A DNA stretch of 64,000 bases from Rubritalea tangerina (GCF_042683245.1 NZ_JBHUJB010000021.1:62001-126000); one strand, 5' to 3'; positions 50,943-60,406 are shown, counted from the stretch's first letter. Program-made: numbers and translations. The notes: a model not told the origin generated them from the letters alone.

Positions 50943-51576
50943 TTGTTAGCTTAAGGAAAACCCCAGGAATCAGAGATGCCCAAGGGAGGGCTTTGAGGGT
51001 CTCAGTAAGTGCTTCTTCCTCTCTGAGTCTGGGTAAAACTCTTAATTTTTCGATGCGGCTCGCCATGTGGTGGGCCGCATCTCTTTCTACTCTTAAGCTC
51101 CACCAGAGTAGGCAGGAAGTGATGCCCAGGCTCAAGGTGAGTGAGGCGATCATGATGATGCCGGGCAGTTTTCCGATAAGAAATGAGAATGCGACTATCA
51201 GGAGAGTGAAAAGTGGTAGGAGGTAGCCGGTCTTAATTGTTTTCAACCTCCAATCAATAGCTTCTTGGTGCTCTTGATAGAGAAGTGTGTAGCTAAGTGT
51301 TAGGCAAGCGCGGGCGTGGTGTATCGAGCTTTTGCTATTACGGTATTGTTGCGGCAGCTCAATGGTGTGTTGGTTCACGCGTGGCCATGTTTGTCTTTTG
51401 ACGTAGTGGATTGAGATGTTTGTTCTATCCATTACTGAAAGGATTTTATTCAGTAACGTGTCAACATCGCAGCTGAGCTTGGAGGGCTGGGTTAGAGCTT
51501 TGAGTCCAAAGAGGTTGGCGCAAATGCAGGCTCCAACAAATGGAGCGAGTGCGAGTAGGATAACAAGTTTCCACAT
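50932..51576 (-). CDS. YugP-like membrane protein lacking the zinc-protease motif
   Basis: The product has 214 residues with an N-terminal membrane span (WKLVILLALAPFVGACICAN) and two central spans (GYLLPLFTLLIVAFSFLIG and a following one). The layout and several segments (ELPQQYRNSKSSIHHARACL, WWSLRVERDAAHHMASRIEK) recall YugP zinc metallopeptidases, but the position of the AHExGH motif reads CLTLSY, so the metal site is absent. It would then be an inactive homologue. The match is by eye and uncertain. It may instead be an unrelated membrane protein. Confidence 0.5.
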   Translation of the reverse strand: MWKLVILLALAPFVGACICANLFGLKALTQPSKLSCDVDTLLNKILSVMDRTNISIHYVKRQTWPRVNQHTIELPQQYRNSKSSIHHARACLTLSYTLLYQEHQEAIDWRLKTIKTGYLLPLFTLLIVAFSFLIGKLPGIIMIASLTLSLGITSCLLWWSLRVERDAAHHMASRIEKLRVLPRLREEEALTETLKALPWASLIPGVFLKLTTKG

Positions 51577-51602
51577 AATGAGAATGCAGGTGTTAGCTGC
51601 GA

Positions 51603-54377
51603 CTACTCATTGCTGCTTGGGAATGGATCTTTTGTAAAGCGTCTATGTTGGTCTAAGAGCTCTGAATACATGCTGTAGGAGCGGTCGAGGCTCGTAGGGG
51701 TGAGTCCGAGGCCATTACTAATGGAATCGAGCGCGGCTTGGCTGTTCTTCATGGCTTTTTTGCGATCCCCCTTGGCGAAATAGGTTTCAGCGAGAGTGTC
51801 GATGTAAGCTGGTTGGTTTGGGCGCAATTTAACAGCATTGCGCGCATGTGTGAGTGAGGCGTCAAGTCGCCTCACCGCGCGTGAGCCTAACCAGGCTGCT
51901 GTATTCTTGGCGTTATGGTCGTTCGGGTAAGCATGTATTTCTTTTTCTACATGTCTCCATGAGGCTTCAAACCATTGATCTGCTTCATCTTGAAGTGGGG
52001 TTTTAAGCAAAGCTGGGAAGAAATCATCCGCGAGTGTGCCGTCGCCAATTAGGCTATCATGGGCTGAGCCGAGTATTTCAGTCGCATCAGCTACCTTCCC
52101 CTGCTCCATGAGTGACATGCCGTAAGTGAAGTTTGCTGTAAATCCGGAGCGCAGTGTGAGGTAGGAGCTCACGGGGCGCATGCTAGGTTCCGTGAAGATG
52201 GCGATTTCCGCAAGCTTGAGGGCGTTGGCGAGCTTCCATTGCTGGGAGCGCATTGCGTAGTGGGATTGGTTATTAATGTAATTGAGTGTGTAGAAGAAAT
52301 CCCACTCAGATGGGCTGAGGCTTAGCAATGTGTTCAGCCAGAGAGCGTGTGCTTCCTGTCGGTATCCGAATTCATGCATGACACCGGCGACGGCATTAAC
52401 GAGCTTTGTTGTACCCAGTGTGCGGACGAGGGATTTTTCTAGCACGCGTTCAGCCTCATCACTTTTGCCGAGCTTGCGCAATGCCATGGCATAACGAGCC
52501 AGTCTTGTGGGTGAGTTTTTGTAGGCGCTAGGGACGAGATCGTAGGAGTTAATGATCTCTTGGTAGTTGAATTGAGCTTCTGCGGCCTGACGGTATTTTT
52601 CGTCGAAGTTTTTACGTTCCGCGTATTCCACATCTTTGCAGAGCTCTTTATAAAATCTAAGGGCGCTTGTTGAATCGCTTCGCACTTCAGCGGCAAATGC
52701 GAGGATTTCTGTGGCTGATCGCAGAGTCGTGCCGCCGATTCGCTCAGCATCATCATAAATTGCTTGTTGGAGTTTGAGGTGTGGGAACTCGGCCTTTTTG
52801 GCGCCTGCGGTACCCATGAGGCTGAGGAAGCGAAAGAGTTGGTCTTCGCTGTTTGCGTCTGGGTAGAGTTTATCGATAGCTTTCCAGAGGTCTGCGGTCT
52901 CTTGAACGTCACCGAAGAGGTGGTTGCAGAGCAGTCGATAATGTTCGTCTTCGTTTCCCCGTTCAACGAGTGTGCTCACCATGCTGTCCTGAGCGCCATT
53001 GAGGTAAAGAAGTTCTAGAATATTGAACCATCGGTCGTCCCCATCTTTTTCGAGTGCAGCTAGCAGTGGGTTGAGTACTTGCATGGCGCGCGCGACTTCC
53101 CCACGTTCTAGATAGAAAGTGGCAATTAGCTCGATGGAGCTTTCATTTTCCTCAAGTAGTGCGAGGTCGCCGTCGAGTTCACGTTTGATCTCTTTGCTGA
53201 GCCACTTTTCGAAGGCCTCAGCATCTTTGCTTGGGTCTGGGGCACCATAGAGGGCAAATTCTTTGTCAGAGTATTCTTGGGAAGCGAAGTATTTGATGGC
53301 CTCTTCTTTGTCGTATTTAGCAATAATTTTTTCACCGATATCGCGGAAGCCGAAGAACATAGCATTGCGAGCGATGTATTCAGCATCACTGCCGTCGCTT
53401 GCTTCTTCATCGAGTTGCTCGGCGAGTTTTTCGATGACATCACGGGCTTCTTGCTGGTCGCGCTTTTGGAAATGCCGCGTGAGGGTGTCGAGGATGATGC
53501 GTTGGCTGGCGTCATTACTCTCTTTCTTGAAGTGTTCAAGAATGGGTGACGCGTTCCCTTCAAGCAGAGCGATAGTTGCAAGTGTGGGTTTGAGTTGTTC
53601 TTGTTGGGCGAACTGCTTGAGGGCTGGGAGATCCCCTTTTGCCTTCAGGAGGATAAGTTTCCAATCAGTGGCTTCGGGTGATTTAGGGTCAATGCTGAGC
53701 AGTTCTTTGTCGATTCCGCCTGTGTGTAGGAGTAAGTGCGCTAACGCGCGCATATTGAATGTTTCATGCGGTGCAATTCTCAGCAAGGCGATGGCATCAT
53801 CGATGTTGTCTTCAGCGAGGGCTTCATGTGCTGCCGCGAGGGCGACGCTGCGCAGCTTGCGGTTGCGGCTAATCTCCGCTTTCATCGCATCATTTTCTTC
53901 CCAGTGAAGGAGGTAGAGGACTTGTTTGCGAGCTTTCAGTTCTATGAGGGTATCAATGGCTTTGAGTTTACCTTGGGTCGTGCTGGCAGCTCGGTAGGCG
54001 TCGATGGCCTTGATGACATTCTTGTCGGTAGTAGGAAGTACGCCCGATTCGATATTTCTAATAAGGATTTCAGCGCGCTTTGAGCGTTCAGGGTCATCGG
54101 AGCGGAAGGCGAATTTTAGCAGTGGTAGACCTTCTTCGCCGAGCTCCCAGAGCTGTTTGGTGGCTTCCTCGCGTTTGGTGTATGATGGGTCACTCAATTG
54201 TTGCAATAGTCCATACTGCGGGTGGAGCTTGAGGGGGTTATCCGAGTTGTTCGCACTGGATGTCTTCAGCTCAGTAGAGTTGGTGTTGCCCTTTGGTTGA
54301 GGCGCATTTTCGCCAATTGCGTAGGATTGGGAGTATGATAAGAGGCTTAGGAGGGCTATGGTGGAGAGTGGTTTCAT
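51603..54377 (-). CDS. Large secreted or periplasmic TPR-like repeat protein
   Basis: About 924 residues from ATG 54377, which begins a signal peptide (MKPLSTIALLSLLSYSQSYA). An upstream ATG at 54395 adds six residues and ATG/alternative 54410 five more. The body is almost entirely helical: HEAT-like near the start (LLQQLSDPSYTKREEATKQL) and TPR-like later (RLARYAMALRKLGKSDEAER, then AVKLRPNQPAYIDTLAETYF). No catalytic motif is seen. It probably scaffolds an envelope complex. Its relation to the YugP-like gene 27 bases downstream suggests an operon. Confidence 0.75.
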   Translation of the reverse strand: MKPLSTIALLSLLSYSQSYAIGENAPQPKGNTNSTELKTSSANNSDNPLKLHPQYGLLQQLSDPSYTKREEATKQLWELGEEGLPLLKFAFRSDDPERSKRAEILIRNIESGVLPTTDKNVIKAIDAYRAASTTQGKLKAIDTLIELKARKQVLYLLHWEENDAMKAEISRNRKLRSVALAAAHEALAEDNIDDAIALLRIAPHETFNMRALAHLLLHTGGIDKELLSIDPKSPEATDWKLILLKAKGDLPALKQFAQQEQLKPTLATIALLEGNASPILEHFKKESNDASQRIILDTLTRHFQKRDQQEARDVIEKLAEQLDEEASDGSDAEYIARNAMFFGFRDIGEKIIAKYDKEEAIKYFASQEYSDKEFALYGAPDPSKDAEAFEKWLSKEIKRELDGDLALLEENESSIELIATFYLERGEVARAMQVLNPLLAALEKDGDDRWFNILELLYLNGAQDSMVSTLVERGNEDEHYRLLCNHLFGDVQETADLWKAIDKLYPDANSEDQLFRFLSLMGTAGAKKAEFPHLKLQQAIYDDAERIGGTTLRSATEILAFAAEVRSDSTSALRFYKELCKDVEYAERKNFDEKYRQAAEAQFNYQEIINSYDLVPSAYKNSPTRLARYAMALRKLGKSDEAERVLEKSLVRTLGTTKLVNAVAGVMHEFGYRQEAHALWLNTLLSLSPSEWDFFYTLNYINNQSHYAMRSQQWKLANALKLAEIAIFTEPSMRPVSSYLTLRSGFTANFTYGMSLMEQGKVADATEILGSAHDSLIGDGTLADDFFPALLKTPLQDEADQWFEASWRHVEKEIHAYPNDHNAKNTAAWLGSRAVRRLDASLTHARNAVKLRPNQPAYIDTLAETYFAKGDRKKAMKNSQAALDSISNGLGLTPTSLDRSYSMYSELLDQHRRFTKDPFPSSNE

Positions 54378-54442
54378 AGAAAAGCTGCTTTTCATAACTA
54401 GCGCATCCAAGCCGGGGATTCAAACTACAAGTTTCTGACAAT

Positions 54443-54469
54443 AAAAAAGGCCGCCATCTCGTGGCGACC
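54443..54469 (-). terminator. Rho-independent terminator of the H1-like gene
   Basis: On the minus strand GGTCGCCA and TGGCGGCC pair with one mismatch around a five-base loop, followed by six T. It lies 33 bases beyond the stop at 54502 and just upstream of the TPR gene start. Confidence 0.85.
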
Positions 54470-54501
54470 TCTTTGTGAGTCTATGCTCGATAAAGTGCGT
54501 A

Positions 54502-54786
54502 CTATTCTTCCGATTTCTTAGCGGCTTTTTTCGCAGCTTTTTTCGCTGTCTTCTTAGCTGCAGTTTTTTTAGCGGCTTTTTTCGCAGTCTTTTTAGCTGC
54601 AGTTTTCTTGGTGGCCTTTTTAGCTGCTTTTTTGGCAGCTTTTTTAGCTACTGGCTTTTCTTCTTCGCTCGGGGTGGATTTTTTAGCTACGGAAGTAGCT
54701 GGTGCAGCATTGGCTGCAGCCTTTTTGCGACGAAGGTATTGCTTACGACGGCGACGTTTGATGATTTTATTACTTTGTTGTCCCAT
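54502..54786 (-). CDS. Small histone H1-like basic protein
   Basis: The product has 94 residues. A conserved-looking basic head (SNKIIKRRRRKQYLRRKKAA) is followed by an A/K-rich tail of repeated AKKAAKK units ending in KSEE, like histone H1 tails and the bacterial AlgP/Hc1-type proteins. It is expected to bind DNA or RNA non-specifically. The repeat codes for varied codons (gcc/gca/gct, aaa/aag), so it is not a simple microsatellite. The gene has its own terminator and is divergent from the rRNA methyltransferase gene. Confidence 0.8.
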   Translation of the reverse strand: MGQQSNKIIKRRRRKQYLRRKKAAANAAPATSVAKKSTPSEEEKPVAKKAAKKAAKKATKKTAAKKTAKKAAKKTAAKKTAKKAAKKAAKKSEE

Positions 54787-54968
54787 AATAGTGCCATATA
54801 CTTAAGCTTTCTAAATCTCTTCTATCAAGAGGAAAATGCATGTAGAATCTTTGCTCAAGTGTTGACCGTAGCCCTTGATGTCGTTAGCTCTGGGCTCGCA
54901 TGCCGATAGATGGAATTGAGAAGTCTATGGCTAGTTTGGATTAACTTACTGAAACACAACACGACATC

Positions 54969-56132
54969 ATGGCTGGACTGATCATCAAACCACGCTCACG
55001 CGTCTTCCACGGGCACGATTGGGTCTATGCATCTGAAATTCAGAAAACTTTTGGAAATCCAGAGCCTGGCGATGTGATTTCTCTGAAAGATTTTCGTGAT
55101 CGTCCCCTTGGGACGGCGATATACAACCCGCAATCACAGATTGTGGCACGTCGTATATCGCGTCGGAAGCAGAAGTTGGATCAAGAATTTTTTGAGAGAC
55201 GCATTCAGCAAGCGATTGACTTGCGTGAGCGCTCTGAGGGGATTGATATTCGTTTATGCCGGGTAGTGTGGAGTGAATCTGACGCTCTCCCTGGTGTAAT
55301 TGTGGACCGCTATGGCGATCATCTCGTACTACAGACATTGACGTTGGCAATGCATCAGAGGCGCGACTTGATAGTTTCAGCGCTCTTGAAGTTGCTTGAG
55401 CCTGAGACCATTATTTTGCGCAACGACTCCCCCATGTTGAAGGCTGAGGGTATCGAGAATGAGATTGTTTTGCTCCACGGTGAGAATCCAGGAGCATTCA
55501 CGGTGGATGCTAATGGGGTGCTCTTTGAGGTTGATTTGCTAGATGGACAGAAGACTGGTCTCTATCTGGATCAACTTGATGCGCATGCGGCTATTGCGAA
55601 GCTTGCTAAGGGTAAGAAGGTGTTGGATGTGTTTTGTAACCAGGGTGGTTTTGCATTGGCTTGCGCCAAAGCTGGTGCTGCCAGCGTGACTGCTGTGGAC
55701 GTGTCTGAGTCGGCGATAGAGGCTACGAAGAGGAATGCTGAGCTCAATGGAGTTGAGATCGAAGCGATCAAGCACAATGCCTTCGACTTTTTAAAGCATC
55801 ATGAGGAAAGCTATGACCTCATCATTTTAGACCCACCCTCTTTTACTAGGAACAAGAAGACGCTGAATGATGCCATGCGTGGCTACAAAGAGATCCACCT
55901 ACGTGGCTTGAAGTTGCTGAACCGGGACGGGATCCTCTCAACCTATTGTTGTTCTCACCACGCGACGCGCGAGTTATTTTTGCAAAATGTGGTGCAAGCC
56001 TCGGTAGATGCGAAGCGCACATTGCGATTGATTCAAAACCACGGTCAACGTCTCGACCATCCAGTGTTGCCTGGGATTCCTGAGACGGAATACCTGAAGG
56101 GATTCACCTTTGAGTTAGCCCCGAGCCGTTAG
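54969..56132 (+). CDS. RlmI-like class I SAM-dependent 23S rRNA cytosine methyltransferase
   Basis: The 387 residues have an N-terminal PUA domain (IIKPRSRVFHGHDWVYASEI), a central EEHEE-like domain (ALPGVIVDRYGDHLVLQTL) and a Rossmann methyltransferase (VLDVFCNQGGFALACAKAGA, then VTAVDVSESAIEATKRNAEL). The catalytic loop LDPPSFTRNKK and YCCSHHATRELF contain the nucleophile and general cysteines of RlmI/RlmL-type m5C enzymes. The precise target base is not certain. The ATG has no Shine-Dalgarno sequence. A PHP phosphatase gene follows after 32 bases. Confidence 0.9.
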   Translation: MAGLIIKPRSRVFHGHDWVYASEIQKTFGNPEPGDVISLKDFRDRPLGTAIYNPQSQIVARRISRRKQKLDQEFFERRIQQAIDLRERSEGIDIRLCRVVWSESDALPGVIVDRYGDHLVLQTLTLAMHQRRDLIVSALLKLLEPETIILRNDSPMLKAEGIENEIVLLHGENPGAFTVDANGVLFEVDLLDGQKTGLYLDQLDAHAAIAKLAKGKKVLDVFCNQGGFALACAKAGAASVTAVDVSESAIEATKRNAELNGVEIEAIKHNAFDFLKHHEESYDLIILDPPSFTRNKKTLNDAMRGYKEIHLRGLKLLNRDGILSTYCCSHHATRELFLQNVVQASVDAKRTLRLIQNHGQRLDHPVLPGIPETEYLKGFTFELAPSR

Positions 56133-56164
56133 GTAGTACATTTTCCAAAGAAACCAATCGAGAG

Positions 56165-56971
56165 ATGCCCGCAGATTACCACACCCATACTCCCCTGTGT
56201 ATGCATGCTGAGGGGGAACCTGAGCAATTCATTGATGCTGCAATAGCGGCTGGTGTCACTGAGTACGGAATTGCGGACCACGCCCCCACTGGCTTGGAGG
56301 TCTTTGATGATTGGCGGATGTTGTATTCTCAGTTGCCTGACTATTTCGCGTGGGTAGAGCGCGCCAAGGCTCACGCTGGTGACCGTCTCCCCATTCGCGT
56401 GGGGATGGAATGCGATTGGTTGCCCGGCTGTGAGGAATGGATTGAGCAACTGCGTGGCAGTTATGCTTGGGATTATCTTATTGGTTCTGTGCACTACATC
56501 AATGATGGTGCAGCCTGGGATTTTGATAACCCAAAATGGGTGGGCTCTAAGTGGGCCGAATCAGACGTTGAGGATGTGTGGGTGAGGTATTGGCAAGCAT
56601 ACATTGCTATGGCTGACAGTGGGCTGTTTGATATTTTTGGGCACCCTGATTTGATCAAAAAGTTTGGACACCGGCCTGAGGGTGATCTGAGGCGATTCTA
56701 TGAGCCGGCAGTGGATGCGATAGCGACATCAGGTGCTGTTATCGAGCTCAATACAGCGGGTTGGCATAAACCGTGTGCAGAACAATACCCTCACAGTGAC
56801 TTTCTGGAGCTGGCACGTGACGGAGGTATCGATCTCGTGATTTCGTCAGATGCCCACCACCCTAGCGAGGTTGCTCGCGATTTTGAGCGAGCTAAGGAGG
56901 TGGCGCGTGCAGCAGGCTATCAAGAGACGGTGCTACTTCATCAAGGCAAGCGCCGTTACGAAGAGCTTTAG
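56165..56971 (+). CDS. PHP-domain histidinol-phosphatase-like hydrolase
   Basis: The 268 residues carry the metal-binding motifs of the polymerase and histidinol phosphatase (PHP) superfamily: DYHTHTPLCMHAEGEPEQFI, YGIADHAP, VGMECDWLPG, LIGSVHYIN, DIFGHPDLIKKFGH and ISSDAHHPSEVA. It most resembles HisK-type histidinol phosphatase, the step before last in histidine synthesis, but other PHP phosphatases share these motifs. No his genes are nearby. Confidence 0.87.
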   Translation: MPADYHTHTPLCMHAEGEPEQFIDAAIAAGVTEYGIADHAPTGLEVFDDWRMLYSQLPDYFAWVERAKAHAGDRLPIRVGMECDWLPGCEEWIEQLRGSYAWDYLIGSVHYINDGAAWDFDNPKWVGSKWAESDVEDVWVRYWQAYIAMADSGLFDIFGHPDLIKKFGHRPEGDLRRFYEPAVDAIATSGAVIELNTAGWHKPCAEQYPHSDFLELARDGGIDLVISSDAHHPSEVARDFERAKEVARAAGYQETVLLHQGKRRYEEL

Positions 56972-56986
56972 TGGTGGCCAAGCTGT

Positions 56987-57002
56987 AACCCCTGATGGGG
57001 TT
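56987..57002. terminator. Short hairpin between convergent genes
   Basis: AACCCC-TGAT-GGGGTT is a perfect six-pair hairpin between the PHP phosphatase stop and the converging helicase stop. There is no U-tract. Confidence 0.35.
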
Positions 57003-57011
57003 GACGCTCAC

Positions 57012-59036
57012 TTACCACCCACTCTGAACTTGCCATTCCTCAACGAGGTTTTGGTCAAAGTCCTCGAAGAAGCGCGATGGGGTTTGCATGATTTCGCCCG
57101 TGTAACTTCTGGGGTTCATCATTGGATAGGTGAGGTATAGCTCATCTTTGGCGCGCGTGAGGGCGACATAAAAAAGCCGGCGTTCTTCTTCGAATTGGTC
57201 AGCGTCCTCGGTTTCTAGAATCCGCTGATTCGGGAACATGCCGTCAGCGAGCCAGACGAGGAATACGACCTTCCACTCGAGACCTTTTGCTTGGTGAATT
57301 GTGCTAAGGGTGACTGCATCTTCAATCTTTTCCTGTTTCGTGTTCGCTTTCGGATCTCCATCCGCTGAGCTCATCAGTGAAAGTTGGGAGAGGAACTCGT
57401 TGATGTCGGTGTAGCCTTGCGCGTATTGCATAAGCTGTTGGACATCTTGTTTGCGTTGTTCGTAGTTATCGAAACTTTCACGCATATAATCGTCATACAC
57501 ACCCTCTGTGATGCTGAAGATCATTTCTGAGGGAGCTTGGAAACCTTCTCTGGTGACGAGTTCGTCGAGTGTGAAGCAAAGTTGCTCCCAATGATGGGCG
57601 GCCTTTTTAGGCACCTTGAATGTGTTGAGGTATTCTGAGAATGAGAGAGGTGGGTCCTCGTGTTGGCTGACTGGGCAAGCTATCCATGCTTTCCAGAGAT
57701 TGTCAGCGCTCTTGGGGCCGATACCTGGAAGCATGCCCGCAATGCGCTTAAACGAGACTTCATCCTTCCGATTGACGACGAATCGAATGAATGCGGAGAC
57801 GTCTTTGATGTGTGCCTGCTCAAAGAAGCGCAGGCCTGAGGTAATCTGAAATGGGATGTCACGGGTGGTGAGCTCCATTTGGATTTCCATGCTTTGGTAG
57901 TGGGCACGGTAGAGGACGGCGATTTCGTTCAAGTCCACACCTTCCCCAATCAGGTCTTCAATACGCTGGGTGACAAAGTCTGCCTGAGCACGTGGGTCGC
58001 TGAGTGGGATGACGGCTGGGATCATAGCCCCCTTCTCTCTGGCAGCACGCAAGTCTTTGGGGATTTGGCTTTCGTTTGCTTTGATTGCTGCATTTGAGAG
58101 TTCTAAAATCTCAGGTCGCGAGCGATAATTTGTCTCAATTTTGTAGACTGCAGCATCTGGGTAGCGGGCGTGAAAGCTAAGGATGTTATTCATGTCGGCA
58201 CCCCGCCACGAGTAGATAGACTGAGCGTCATCCCCTACTACCATGAGGCTGTTATTTGCTCCGACTAGGGCGTCGATAAGTTCGCACTGGATAGTGTTAG
58301 TGTCTTGGTATTCGTCCACGAGGACGTAGCGAAACTTTCTCTGATAGAGATCTCGCAAGTCATCATCTTTGCTTAGGAGTTTCAAGGTGAGGATTAAGAG
58401 GTCATCAAAATCCATGCTGTTGGAATCAAGCTTCTTTGCTGTATAGGCGCGATGGAGCCGTTTGATTTCATCATGCCATTCTTCAAAGTAAGGATAGGAA
58501 ACATCAATGATGTCGCGAATCGATGTCTTGGTATTCTCTGAGAGGCTGAAGATGGAGAGTAGGACGTCGGGCTTGGGGAATCGCCTATTTTTGGTGTCGA
58601 TTTTTGCCTCGGCAATGAGCGCCTTGAGGATCGACTTCTGATCATCTGTGTCGAGGATGGAGAAATTGCGGGTGAAGCCGAGTTCGTCGGCATGGCGGCG
58701 CAGAATGCGATTGCACACCGAGTGGAAGGTGCCTCCCCATAGATCCGAAGTGTCTTGCGGAATGAGCTCTCTGACACGTTCCAGCATTTCGCGTGACGCT
58801 TTATTGGTGAAGGTGAGTAAAAGAATGTTTTTGGCAGCGACCCCTTGATCAAGGAGGTATGCGACGCGATATGTGAGGGTGCGCGTCTTCCCGCTGCCAG
58901 CACCAGCGATGACGAGAGCATGTCCGGGCTTTGAGGTGACTGCCGCGTGTTGTTGCTCGTTTAGTTCGGCACGGTAGTCGATGCCTGAGCTGGAGCCGCC
59001 GTTTTGTTTCGGTCTGAGTTGGTATTCGCGCGCCAT
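57012..59036 (-). CDS. UvrD/PcrA-family DNA helicase
   Basis: This superfamily 1A 3'-5' helicase (674 residues) has motif Q LNEQQHAAV, Walker A AGAGSGKTRTLTYR, motif Ib FHSVCNRILRRH, Walker B VDEYQDTNTIQCEL, motif III GDDAQSIYSWRGAD, motif V STIHQAKGLEWKVVFLV and motif VI FYVALTRAKDELYLTYP. It lies between canonical UvrD (about 720) and Rep (about 670) in length. It acts in repair and replication. A TPR protein gene ends seven bases upstream. Confidence 0.93.
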   Translation of the reverse strand: MAREYQLRPKQNGGSSSGIDYRAELNEQQHAAVTSKPGHALVIAGAGSGKTRTLTYRVAYLLDQGVAAKNILLLTFTNKASREMLERVRELIPQDTSDLWGGTFHSVCNRILRRHADELGFTRNFSILDTDDQKSILKALIAEAKIDTKNRRFPKPDVLLSIFSLSENTKTSIRDIIDVSYPYFEEWHDEIKRLHRAYTAKKLDSNSMDFDDLLILTLKLLSKDDDLRDLYQRKFRYVLVDEYQDTNTIQCELIDALVGANNSLMVVGDDAQSIYSWRGADMNNILSFHARYPDAAVYKIETNYRSRPEILELSNAAIKANESQIPKDLRAAREKGAMIPAVIPLSDPRAQADFVTQRIEDLIGEGVDLNEIAVLYRAHYQSMEIQMELTTRDIPFQITSGLRFFEQAHIKDVSAFIRFVVNRKDEVSFKRIAGMLPGIGPKSADNLWKAWIACPVSQHEDPPLSFSEYLNTFKVPKKAAHHWEQLCFTLDELVTREGFQAPSEMIFSITEGVYDDYMRESFDNYEQRKQDVQQLMQYAQGYTDINEFLSQLSLMSSADGDPKANTKQEKIEDAVTLSTIHQAKGLEWKVVFLVWLADGMFPNQRILETEDADQFEEERRLFYVALTRAKDELYLTYPMMNPRSYTGEIMQTPSRFFEDFDQNLVEEWQVQSGW

Positions 59037-59043
59037 GGGATTT

Positions 59044-59469
59044 CTACTCTGCAGCTTGCTTGATGAACTTCAAGTACTTGGAGTGCTCGTCTTCGAAAAG
59101 CTCTTTACCCTCAAGCTTGAATGCTTGAGTGAGGAGTTCGTTGGCGAGTGTCTCCTCGCCGAGTTCGAGTGCGCATTGGCCACGTCTGAGGCAGAGGTAG
59201 GCGTTTTGCGAAGCCTCTTCATCGAGCTCAAAGACGGTGTTGAGGTGGGTCAATCCTTGCTGGTACTCCTCTTGTTCAAAGTGGTTATCAGCGATGTTTG
59301 AGATGAGCCAGATGTAGGCTTTCCAATCTTTTTTTGGCTCAGGCAGCAATTCAAAGACCTTGTAGAGGTCACGGTTTGAGGCGTGGAAGCGTTCTTCTTC
59401 TTGGGCTTCGAGTGCTTTATTGCAGAGGGTAATAACCTCTTGCTTCAGTGATGGTTCAAGATCTTTCAT
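59044..59469 (-). CDS. Small TPR-like protein
   Basis: About 141 residues from ATG 59469 (MKDLEPSLKQEVITLCNKAL). The frame continues upstream but there it lies inside the CDF transporter gene in another frame. Two or three helical repeats are visible (AYIWLISNIADNHFEQEEYQ, AYLCLRRGQCALELGEETLA). Probably a protein-interaction module in the cytoplasm. It overlaps the end of the CDF gene by 14 bases and is followed by the helicase gene, so the three form an operon. Confidence 0.75.
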   Translation of the reverse strand: MKDLEPSLKQEVITLCNKALEAQEEERFHASNRDLYKVFELLPEPKKDWKAYIWLISNIADNHFEQEEYQQGLTHLNTVFELDEEASQNAYLCLRRGQCALELGEETLANELLTQAFKLEGKELFEDEHSKYLKFIKQAAE

Positions 59470-60406
59470 TCGGGTCATCAGGTGATTGGAATGCAGTACG
59501 GGATGTGAAGACAACTTCAGACATTGGATGGCCAACGATTTCCTGGCAGCAGAGGGTGACCGCTTGACGGGTAGTGTCGAGCTCCGAAACATCGACCTTA
59601 TCCTTCGGACGGATATGAGAAACGCAAAAGTACCCCCTCCCCAGCTTTGTCATGTTGAAATCGATCAATTCAAAACGATCTGGATCGATAGTCTGGTGTA
59701 TGGCGTCACGAGTTTTTTGGGCAAGTTCGGGATCGGTAGCCTTCCCTTGGATTTCTGCCATACTCTTACGAAATAAGGAAGCTGGGGTGCCTAACATCGT
59801 CGAACAGAGGATGAGGACAAGGATGGAATCTGCAATGGGGATTATGCCTTCCAAGAAGGTGCCACTGAGAAGAGTGACTGCTAGAAGCGCTCCCCCTGCC
59901 CCAGCACTCATGAAGCCGTCAACAATAGCGGCTGACTTTTCTGTCTGCAGGATGTTGCTTTGTTTTTGTGTTTTAAGCCAGTTGCGATGGTGAGTGGCGG
60001 CGAGGCCAAAGCAAATTGCTACCATGAGGATTGAGTATGTGATGATAGGTCCTAAAACGATCTTGGGCACTTCACCTCCAGAGAGGTAGTGGAAAATCTT
60101 GTCGAGGGCTCCAAAGCAGGCAAAGAGTAGAATACCCATTAGCACTAGGCTGCGGAAGAGAACATAGAGTGACTCGTTGGCATAGTATCCGTATGGAAAT
60201 TCAGGATTTGGCATTTGCTGTACGTTCTTGGCCACCTTCATCGCCACGAGGGCCGATGCAAAGTTTACAAGGGAATAAAGGCCGTCGATCAAAAGGGCGT
60301 CAGAATTCGACAGGTAGGATGCCGTGACACCTGCAATCCCCATGAAGATATTGCCAATCATTGCCCATTTGAGAGATGCTTCCTCGTGTTGTGAATTCTC
60401 CGACAT
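59456..60406 (-). CDS. Cation diffusion facilitator family transporter
   Basis: The 316 residues have about six membrane spans in CDF order. The metal-site segments are SNSDALLIDGLYSLVNFASA (TM2, with DxxxS instead of the usual HxxxD) and AAIVDGFMSAGAG (TM5). A C-terminal cytoplasmic domain (residues 225-316) follows. Because the standard His of the zinc site is replaced, the metal may be iron or manganese, or transport may differ. The substrate is unknown. Confidence 0.82.
   Translation of the reverse strand: MSENSQHEEASLKWAMIGNIFMGIAGVTASYLSNSDALLIDGLYSLVNFASALVAMKVAKNVQQMPNPEFPYGYYANESLYVLFRSLVLMGILLFACFGALDKIFHYLSGGEVPKIVLGPIITYSILMVAICFGLAATHHRNWLKTQKQSNILQTEKSAAIVDGFMSAGAGGALLAVTLLSGTFLEGIIPIADSILVLILCSTMLGTPASLFRKSMAEIQGKATDPELAQKTRDAIHQTIDPDRFELIDFNMTKLGRGYFCVSHIRPKDKVDVSELDTTRQAVTLCCQEIVGHPMSEVVFTSRTAFQSPDDPNERS

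Noticed and set aside
53263..53907. Long open frame antisense to the TPR protein
   Set aside because: It has no recognisable domain, no start context, and lies fully inside a clear gene on the other strand. The same applies to those at 18710-19240, 2383-2937 and 21115-21588.
54475..54909. Phe/Ser-rich frame antisense to the H1-like gene
   Set aside because: It is the mirror of the A/K repeat and runs through the H1-like gene's promoter and terminator side; no independent evidence.
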